From positions 1-64,000 of the forward strand of contig JADBYK010000003.1 of the NCBI GenBank assembly GCA_020403045.1: a DNA stretch of 64,000 nt, in the 5' to 3' direction. A program made the position numbers and the translations under genes. Of this stretch, positions 35,486 to 41,148 are shown piece after piece. The notes beneath the pieces are model-generated. The model made no database searches. It saw nothing but the letters and a program-made list of their open reading frames with translations, and was not told the origin of the DNA. Numbering within the stretch: position 1 is the first letter of the stretch; each line of letters begins with the position of its first letter. This stretch comes from Cytophagales bacterium (GTDB lineage Bacteria > Bacteroidota > Bacteroidia > Cytophagales > Cyclobacteriaceae).

Positions 35486-36213
35486 ATTATTTCTGGTTTA
35501 ACGTTGGTATTAAAAAAGAATTGTAAATCTATTGGCAATATAACTTCCCAGTGGTTTTGGATAAATGACCATCTTTTGTTATATCTTGCTTTTAGTGCTT
35601 GTTTTAGCATTAAGTTTATTTGAGCAGCGTTGTAATTATTCAAAATTTGCTCATTGTCAATGGTCCCAAAAAACTTTTGTTGTTCCTTTTTATTCATCAA
35701 TGACAACTGTTCTTTAGCATTTAACTTTGGGCTATATTTAGCTTCTCGGTAAATTACCTTTTTGCTTTTTTCATAATACCAAACACCATAGTATTCCGGT
35801 ATTAATTCAATTACTTTTTCCAGATGTGATTTGTCAATAACAACAGTGTTGTATTCAAATACATCACCATAATCATCAACTTGTTTTTTTAATCTATTTA
35901 ATGTGTCAATTTTAGACTTAACTTCAAAAGATTTCGTATCTCCATTTATCACTAAAAAATCAGTTCTACTCGTTTTTGCTTTTACCTCAAATGCTGCAAC
36001 ATATTTTTTCGTAACAAACTCTTTTGCAAGTTGATATTTTAGTATCGCCTCGCAATCGTAGTTTTTAAAAGCAATATCATTGATAGTTTTAGCCAGCTCA
36101 AATTTGCTAAACTTTTGGAACTTGTCAGTTTGAAAAAATTCAGCAAGCAAGTCCCTAAGCTGATTGGTGTAGCTTAGGGTATTGTATGACCTAACAAGTG
36201 CTGAATAATCCAT
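35473..36213 (-). CDS. sce7726 family protein (putative PD-(D/E)XK nuclease)
   Basis: Starting at ATG 36213 (MDYSALVRSYNTLSYTNQ) the protein has 246 aa. The sequence RTDFLVINGDTKSFEVKSK has the Asp and the ExK of a restriction-like nuclease core, followed by LNRLKKQVDDYGDVF, a helix typical of the sce7726 family. The earlier frame from 36282 overlaps the divergent promoters. It is convergent with the beta-family gene, its usual genomic partner. Cleavage of foreign DNA is the likely role, by inference. Confidence 0.78.
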   Translation of the reverse strand: MDYSALVRSYNTLSYTNQLRDLLAEFFQTDKFQKFSKFELAKTINDIAFKNYDCEAILKYQLAKEFVTKKYVAAFEVKAKTSRTDFLVINGDTKSFEVKSKIDTLNRLKKQVDDYGDVFEYNTVVIDKSHLEKVIELIPEYYGVWYYEKSKKVIYREAKYSPKLNAKEQLSLMNKKEQQKFFGTIDNEQILNNYNAAQINLMLKQALKARYNKRWSFIQNHWEVILPIDLQFFFNTNVKPEIIYGC

Positions 36214-36236
36214 TCTTTTAATTTGTTTTCCACCTA

Positions 36237-36274
36237 CAAAGGTAATCAATAAAACAAAATAATTACTACTTTTG
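36237..36274. promoter_or_regulatory. Divergent -7 elements
   Basis: TACCTTTG on the minus strand (36244-36237) serves the sce7726 gene with a leader of about 20 nt. TACTTTTG on the plus strand (36267-36274), followed by GCATCCCAATT as in the promoter at 5145, points into the apparently non-coding DNA to the right. Neither has a TTG at 19 nt. Confidence 0.45.
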
Positions 36275-36711
36275 CATCCCAATTCTAAACCCTATATTGT
36301 TCATTAAGTTTCATTTTATACAATCTGGGCATTCCCTTTCAGGTCGGGCTTTCCGTTACAATCTTTTGCTAAGGCAAAAGGATTTTCACTTCAATCCCTA
36401 ATGCATAAAGAAGCGGTGTTCGTTCCTCACATGTAGTTTGATACCCCCCCGAACAAACCTCACAGAAATACGGCTTGTGCAGTTTCCCAAACACAAGGCT
36501 TACGCTGCACTGCACCTATGGTATTGCAGTCAGTTTTTAACTGTCATATTTTTTGTGGCTATGCTCCCCAAGCATTTGGCACATTGCCTGTTCCGCTTTG
36601 CTCCTCAGCCAAAGAGCCAAGCCAACACACAGCATAGCAACAAAAAAACGCTACACTCCAACCACCACCACCGTTCCGCTTATGCCAGTATAAAAACTGC
36701 CTGAAGCTAAA

Positions 36712-36810
36712 TAACATAATGTGGCATTATGTGTTCGCTTCGCACAGCCTTTTGCTATCGCTTATGCAAGCATCCAACCGCACAGGCTGTCACATAATAA
36801 CATTATGTTA
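36712..36810. repeat. Nested palindrome of about 100 bp
   Basis: TAACATAATG (36712-36721) is complementary to CATTATGTTA (36801-36810). The adjacent CATTATGTG and CACATAAT extend the outer arms to about 20 bp with two mismatches. Inside, ACAGCCT faces AGGCTGT. It could form a long cruciform or RNA hairpin. Confidence 0.6.
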
Positions 36811-37504
36811 AATAGCCAATACCATAGCCATTTTGATAAAATGGAAGCCGTATTTCTTGCCGACCCACACCCCCCAATGCCACACACCCCAACCACCCTT
36901 TTCAGCGGTGCAGTAAAAAATAAAGCATCTTTTGTTTTATTGCCAATGTGCATTCGGTAGCTTCATTCATTCGTGTCCATTCCGTTACAGCGTTTCGTTC
37001 ATTACGCTTTGCTCCATTCTCTACACTATCTTCCACTTCATTACCACTCATTTCATTTCAGCCACCTCATTGCACCGCACAGCAAGAGCAACGCATCCAT
37101 TCCATTTCGTAAAGCAATGCACAGTTTCATTCTACAGCTTGGCAATTGCATTACCTCCGCTACAATATTTTTTGTGTTGAAATAATTTACAAAAAATGCC
37201 ATTGCTTCAATGCAATTGCTACAAGCCGTTCCATTCCACCCATCCCATTTTACTCCATTCCATTCCTGCCTTGCACTTGCTTTTTGCCAACGCTACTACA
37301 GTATGGTATGCTTTATTTTTTCCTGCGACTTGTTAGCCCCAATCCAACGCACAAGGTCATTTCGACTTCGATATTTTAATAACTGTAATAAAGAAAAACA
37401 TCTTTCTTTTTTTGACTTGAATTGGCTTTTGAGTTTATGATTTGAAAAAAAATAAAATAAAAAAGTGCAGCAAAATTAGGTGGCTCACACAAGCCCACGC
37501 TGAT

Positions 37505-37611
37505 AAAAAAACCAAAAGACTACGGCATAATGAAAGGCAAATAATCTTTTATTTTTTAATGGTATTTGCCTTTCACCCTTCGGGACTTATTCCGTTTCCT
37601 TTTGGTTTTTT
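37505..37611. repeat. Stem-loop element, copy 1
   Basis: AAAAAAACCAAAAG (37505-37518) pairs with CTTTTGGTTTTTT (37599-37611). The flanks ACTACGGCATAA and TTATTCCGTTTC are identical in copy 2 at 38270-38348, although the loops differ. The two copies bracket the DUF6943-like gene. Confidence 0.6.
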
Positions 37612-37751
37612 AGCCACGCCACCTACACAAGGGCTTTCTTTTTTTTTCTGTTTTTTTTCTTTGTCAAAAAATTTTATGGTGTTGTGCGAAGCGTAGCGAA
37701 GCACAGCACAGGCAAGGGGCAAAAGCAGATACAAACTTTAAAGCTCGTATT

Positions 37752-38174
37752 ATGCACAGTCCAAAAATTCACACATTCAACTCAAAAAATCCAGTAAACG
37801 ATTTTAGCGTTTTCATTCTCTGTAAAGGATTAAACAGCGGAAAACCACTTGAAAAGCCTTGCCCCAACTGCTTTGTTATTGCCTGTAAAAATTCAGATGA
37901 AATGGACTTTTACAAAACCCTTGCTTTTGGCTTATGGAAAGCGAAGCATTTTCATCAGTTCCTTGTGGGTTCCGTTATTCCGTTTATCCGTATTGATGAT
38001 TTTAAAAACACCATCAAAACCCAAGCGGAAGAAGTCAGTAAAAATAAAATGGCTTTTACTACAGATGTTCAGAAAGTAAAGCTGATAGAACGAAAGGAAA
38101 AACAGATATACCAGCAGTTAGCACTATTAGCCGATGTAAAAAGAGCAATGATGCACCGGTATTTCAAAAGGTAG
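37752..38174 (+). CDS. DUF6943-like protein
   Basis: The 140-aa protein has the segment FILCKGLNSGKPLEKPCPNC followed by FVIACKNSDEMDFYKTLAFGLWKAKHFHQFLVGSVIPFI, of which GLNSGKP, PCPNCFV and HQFLVGSVIPFIR are the recognisable blocks of a family frequent in Bacteroidetes mobile elements (I believe DUF6943). A Cys pair CPNC could bind metal. Role unknown. It lies between two copies of the same stem-loop, as a cassette. Confidence 0.65.
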   Translation: MHSPKIHTFNSKNPVNDFSVFILCKGLNSGKPLEKPCPNCFVIACKNSDEMDFYKTLAFGLWKAKHFHQFLVGSVIPFIRIDDFKNTIKTQAEEVSKNKMAFTTDVQKVKLIERKEKQIYQQLALLADVKRAMMHRYFKR

Positions 38175-38269
38175 CCATAATGGCTGCCAATAAATGGATG
38201 ATTGCTTTTGCTCCATGAAAAATTTATATGCAAAGATAGCAAGGGGGGCAGACGCACAAAGCCAACACT

Positions 38270-38348
38270 AAAAAAACCAAAAGACTACGGCATAAACACA
38301 GACCCACCGCACAAGGCTTTCATTTATTCCGTTTCCTTTTGGTTTTTT
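38270..38348. repeat. Stem-loop element, copy 2
   Basis: AAAAAAACCAAAAG (38270-38283) pairs with CTTTTGGTTTTTT (38336-38348). Outer 25-26 bases on both sides match copy 1. The T-run could also make it a terminator. Confidence 0.6.
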
Positions 38349-38387
38349 TATCCCCCTTGCAGTGAGAAGCATATAAATTATTTCATT

Positions 38388-38621
38388 ATGCAAAATCATC
38401 CACGTATTTCATCAGGCAGCCAGTTAGGCAGTTGCCATTTTTCTCAGCAGGTTCTCCATCAGCACTTGCAGCTTTCACCTTTTGCATTTCAGCGTTATAT
38501 ACGCAGGTCATCGTTAGCCCATCAGCCAGTTTTTGGCATCAAGGTTTATCGGCTTCCTTGTGGCTGTTTCGTTTGGTGCTATCCATCAGGTGTTCGTGAG
38601 CTTTCAGCATTGCCCTTTTAG
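38388..38621 (+). CDS. Doubtful small protein
   Basis: A frame of 77 codons from ATG 38388 (MQNHPRISSGSQLGSCHFSQ), rich in His, Ser, Gln and Cys, with KVYRLPCGCFVWCYPSG near its end. It matches no family I know. The longer frame from 38202 runs through stem-loop copy 2. It may be a real small mobile-element protein or chance. Confidence 0.25.
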   Translation: MQNHPRISSGSQLGSCHFSQQVLHQHLQLSPFAFQRYIRRSSLAHQPVFGIKVYRLPCGCFVWCYPSGVRELSALPF

Positions 38622-38709
38622 GGCTTTGCTGCTCTCATTTCGACCTTGAAGCCACCATAAGGAAAGGATAAAGGCAACATGATTGCCATCATAGTGAAAA
38701 GTAATGCAA

Positions 38710-38747
38710 AAAGAAAAGCCCCACCGATTTGGTGAGGCATCCTTTTT
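38710..38747. terminator. Terminator of the gene at 38768
   Basis: GCCCCACC (38718-38725) pairs with GGTGAGGC (38731-38738) around GATTT, with one mismatch that becomes a G-U pair in the minus-strand transcript. T-runs stand on both sides. Confidence 0.7.
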
Positions 38748-38767
38748 TCAATAACCCTGTAAAGCTA

Positions 38768-39574
38768 TTAGAAAATGTCTTGTACCTTCAAAGCATTACC
38801 TGAATTGAATAAGTAATAGTTTGTACCAACTTGTTGATAAAACTCAATACCAATGCAATTCAAAACACTCACATCAGCAGTCATAACAGGAGAACCTGGC
38901 AATGTACTTGTGATGGTGGTTGGCAATGCTACTGGAGTGCTTAAATCTATGTAACCAGAATAAGCAACATCTGAAAGTTCATTCAGAGATGGATCAATTG
39001 GCTCATAAATTCCAGATGTATCATTATACTCAAAATCTGAAACAACTGATATTGCACTAATCAATCTGAAATGTGTTGCACCAGCCGGAGCATTCACATA
39101 ATTTAATGGATTGAATGCAGGAACTGTTAATGTAGCACTATCACGAGCAGGAGTATTTGTAAGTGTGTAAGGTGCATAAAAAACACTATCCAAACTGATG
39201 TTCTTATCAAAATTCAACCCAGTTAAATATTGTCTTTGTGTTGAAATCAAAATGGCTCTGTAACCTCTTGCTTCGGTTAAATCTTCCAAATTGATTTTTT
39301 TCATGATAGCCGTTAAACGGCCTGTTAGTTGTGGGTCACTCATTTGTTTCATCAATTGAGCTAATCCAACACGAATTGATTTTCCAGCTGCTGCACAGCC
39401 TCCAAACTCATTCATGTTTTCCCTTGTTCTTTCAAACTCAGGTGCAGTTTTTACTTGTTCACCAGTTGGACCTCCAACTAAGCCAGCGAAGTGACCTTGT
39501 AAACCTTTGATTTTAAAGTGGCGAATATCGCCTAATGTACCTTTGTACTTTAATGGTCCTGATTGACGTGCCAT
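38768..39574 (-). CDS. Conserved Bacteroidetes mobile-element protein
   Basis: The 268-aa protein starts MARQSGPLKYKGTLGDIRHF, then FAGLVGGPTGEQVKTAPEFERTRENMNEFG. The blocks KGTLGDI, PEFERTREN and NEFGG mark a family often seen in Bacteroidetes genomic islands. Members have an alpha-helical N-terminal part and a variable beta-rich C-terminal part. No function is known to me. It has its own terminator and is divergent from the SNase gene, from which it is separated by 94 bp. Confidence 0.65.
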   Translation of the reverse strand: MARQSGPLKYKGTLGDIRHFKIKGLQGHFAGLVGGPTGEQVKTAPEFERTRENMNEFGGCAAAGKSIRVGLAQLMKQMSDPQLTGRLTAIMKKINLEDLTEARGYRAILISTQRQYLTGLNFDKNISLDSVFYAPYTLTNTPARDSATLTVPAFNPLNYVNAPAGATHFRLISAISVVSDFEYNDTSGIYEPIDPSLNELSDVAYSGYIDLSTPVALPTTITSTLPGSPVMTADVSVLNCIGIEFYQQVGTNYYLFNSGNALKVQDIF

Positions 39575-39668
39575 AACATTATTTTTTTAATTGTTTTTTA
39601 CTAATAAAATTTAGTATAAATTTACGCCACAACTTATTGATTATCAACTACTAATGTAGAGTAAAGCA

Positions 39669-40160
39669 ATGCAAATCAACGTAAAAGAACAGACTATTGT
39701 AAAAACACACCTAAAAGTTGCCAAAGTGGTTGATGGAGATGGAATAATTGTAACCAATTTATTCAACAAGCAAGAAGAGGAAATAAGGCTTTTGGGGATA
39801 GATGCACCGGAATTGAGAAGGTGCAGGAAACTCAATCAAGATGAACGAGAAACACATGTTGCAGGTCAACTATTGATGGAGCTTGGAAGAATGTCACAAA
39901 AATTTCTTTCTAAATTAGCACCGCCAGAAACCAATGTAACAATAGTGATGGAAAAAGAAAATCAAACGGACAGCTACGGTCGTACATTGGCGTATGTTTA
40001 TCTACCTGATGGAAATTGTGTAAATGAGTTGATGATTACTAACGGCTATGCAAGAACGTTTGATTTGATTTATTGCAATGAGTTAAACAAGTATCAAACA
40101 CTTAACAGCATTGCCCGAAACAAAAAATTAGGATTGTATTCTATCGTTGGAAGGTTTTAA
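39669..40160 (+). CDS. Staphylococcal nuclease-like (SNase) protein
   Basis: The 163-aa protein has the SNase fold: VAKVVDGDGIIV (metal Asp), IRLLGIDAPEL with the catalytic Arg and Asp, and SYGRTLAYVYLPDG with the second Arg. It lacks a signal peptide, so it is either cytoplasmic or starts elsewhere. As the last gene of element 2, just before the right arm repeats, it is accessory cargo, maybe aimed at foreign DNA or RNA. Confidence 0.88.
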   Translation: MQINVKEQTIVKTHLKVAKVVDGDGIIVTNLFNKQEEEIRLLGIDAPELRRCRKLNQDERETHVAGQLLMELGRMSQKFLSKLAPPETNVTIVMEKENQTDSYGRTLAYVYLPDGNCVNELMITNGYARTFDLIYCNELNKYQTLNSIARNKKLGLYSIVGRF

Positions 40161-40166
40161 GCAATT

Positions 40167-40186
40167 GTTTACCCTATGTTTACCCC
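40167..40186 (+). repeat. Arm-type tandem repeat, right end of element 2
   Basis: GTTTACCCT (40167-40175) and GTTTACCCC (40178-40186) repeat the pair at 16919-16939 in the same orientation. Confidence 0.65.
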
Positions 40187-40204
40187 AAACTGTTTTAAAA
40201 CAAG

Positions 40205-40229
40205 AAAACCCTTGATTATCAAGGGTTTT
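40205..40229 (-). terminator. Terminator of tRNA-Lys supplied by element 2
   Basis: AAAACCCTTG and CAAGGGTTTT pair around ATTAT. On the minus strand a T-rich stretch follows. It is 14 bp beyond the tRNA 3' end and inside element 2, so it replaced the native terminator on integration. Confidence 0.75.
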
Positions 40230-40241
40230 CGTTTGCTTTTT

Positions 40242-40258
40242 GTGATCCCGCTGGGATT
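40242..40258. repeat. att core copy C (within tRNA-Lys)
   Basis: GTGATCCCGCTGGGATT covers the last 16 bases of the tRNA gene plus one flanking base. It differs from copies A and B at two positions (T for C). Confidence 0.85.
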
Positions 40259-40315
40259 CGAACCCAGGACCCTTACATTAAAAGTGTAATGCTCTACCAG
40301 CTGAGCTACGAGATC
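40243..40315 (-). tRNA. tRNA-Lys(TTT)
   Basis: On the minus strand acceptor GATCTCG pairs with CGGGATC (one wobble). The anticodon stem TTACA/TGTAA holds loop CTTTTAA (anticodon TTT), and the T arm is CTGGGTTCGAATCCCAG. The D arm is GCTCAGCTGGTAGAGC. The gene is intact; its 3' end is the integration site of two elements. It is read from the promoter at 40408-40438. Confidence 0.96.
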
Positions 40316-40407
40316 GTTTTTCCACCAAAGCTTTAGCGAAGGTAGAATTCATTTCTTATACAACTGCGAATTTGCCTAGTTAGAAGGCTTTTCCGTAATT
40401 GAGGTCG

Positions 40408-40438
40408 CAAAGGTAATCGAATAAGAAAATAATGCAAA
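40408..40438 (-). promoter_or_regulatory. Promoter of tRNA-Lys
   Basis: On the minus strand TTTG (40438-40435), exactly 19 nt, then TACCTTTG (40415-40408): a full consensus match. Its -33 element lies inside the first codons of the divergent gene at 40432. Confidence 0.78.
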
Positions 40439-41148
40439 CCCAGATTTCAATTATTCTATCAGTTTTATTGTTTTCATTTTCAGCGTTGGCGCAAGAGCCC
40501 GAAAAACTGAAAGAGGCTGACTCTCTTTTTAGCGCAAAGCAATACACCCAATCATCCGCTATTTATGATTCTATCCTCACTAAAAAGAGTTATTCATCAG
40601 CGATGCTATTGAAAATGGCCTTTATTCAAGAAGGCCTCAATCACACCGGATTATGTCTTTATTATCTAAATCTTTATCAAAAAGCCTCGGACGATCAGCA
40701 AGCGGCTGCTAAAATGGAAGAGCTAGCGGGAAAACATCGTTTGGAGGGTTATCAACCTTCAGAGTTTTCTACTCTTTACCATTTTTTTGAAACGAATAAT
40801 CTTGCCCTTACACGAATACTTGGCGCTCTGCTCATCTTTTCGTTTTCGCTGGCAGTTTTTCAAAAACGAAAAAATAAAAGCCTGAAAGTGTCTATTATAA
40901 TTGTTGTTCTGTTTTCACTTTGCCTTTTTGCAACCGCTAATTTGACAAGTCCACCTGAAATGGCCATCGTCCTCCACAACCGAACCTACCTGATGGGAGG
41001 TCCTTCGGCAGGGGCATCTGTTGTCGACATCATTGGAGAGGGACATCGAATGACAATTCTGGGGAAAAAAGATATCTGGCTTCGCGTGAAATGGCGAGGT
41101 AAAGATGCCTATGTGAAAGAGAATAATCTCCTACCTATTGTTCTCTAG
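40432..41148 (+). CDS. Secreted TPR-SH3 membrane protein (BatE-like)
   Basis: The 238-aa protein has a signal peptide (MQTQISIILSVLLFSFSALAQ) and a TPR-like helical part (EADSLFSAKQYTQSSAIYDS). Two membrane spans follow (ALTRILGALLIFSFSLAVF and VSIIIVVLFSLCLFATANL, about 126-145 and 153-172). The C-terminal SH3b-like domain is MGGPSAGASVVDIIGEGHRM through WLRVKWRGKDAYVKENNL. This is the order seen in BatE proteins of the Bacteroidetes aerotolerance cluster, but bat neighbours are absent, so the name stays tentative. Confidence 0.7.
   Translation: MQTQISIILSVLLFSFSALAQEPEKLKEADSLFSAKQYTQSSAIYDSILTKKSYSSAMLLKMAFIQEGLNHTGLCLYYLNLYQKASDDQQAAAKMEELAGKHRLEGYQPSEFSTLYHFFETNNLALTRILGALLIFSFSLAVFQKRKNKSLKVSIIIVVLFSLCLFATANLTSPPEMAIVLHNRTYLMGGPSAGASVVDIIGEGHRMTILGKKDIWLRVKWRGKDAYVKENNLLPIVL

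Larger units (their letters stand above)
36283..37751. other. 1.5-kb region without a convincing gene
   Basis: The plus strand is pyrimidine-rich with many CATTCC-like words. Several frames of 60-90 codons exist but have no codon bias or family resemblance. It holds CTTTTGC/GCAAAAG hairpin near 36363-36380, the nested palindrome at 36712-36810 and the first stem-loop copy at 37505-37611. A promoter-like site at 36267 points into it, so a structured RNA is possible. It may also contain a transfer or recombination site of the element. Confidence 0.5.
16790..40258. mobile_element. Integrative element 2 (defence island) at tRNA-Lys
   Basis: An element of about 23.5 kb between att copies B and C. 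It carries its own integrase at the tRNA-distal end, GTTTACCCC tandem repeats inside both ends, a primase-helicase, an iteron-like cluster and a large defence operon. The right part has a long non-coding stretch with palindromes, then several accessory genes. No relaxase, coupling protein or conjugation gene is seen, so it is not self-transmissible by known means. Being next to the intact tRNA, it was probably inserted after element 1. Confidence 0.85.

Noticed and set aside
36438-37696. Several open frames of 60-90 codons in the pyrimidine-rich region
   Set aside because: They overlap one another in different frames, have odd composition (His/Ser/Phe/Pro-rich), no start context and no family resemblance.
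37442-37696. 84-codon frame rich in Lys then Phe
   Set aside because: It crosses stem-loop copy 1 and poly-T runs; composition follows the repeats rather than a protein.
16790-40258. Conjugative transposon or prophage
   Set aside because: No relaxase, coupling ATPase, Tra, capsid, portal or tail gene was seen among the products.
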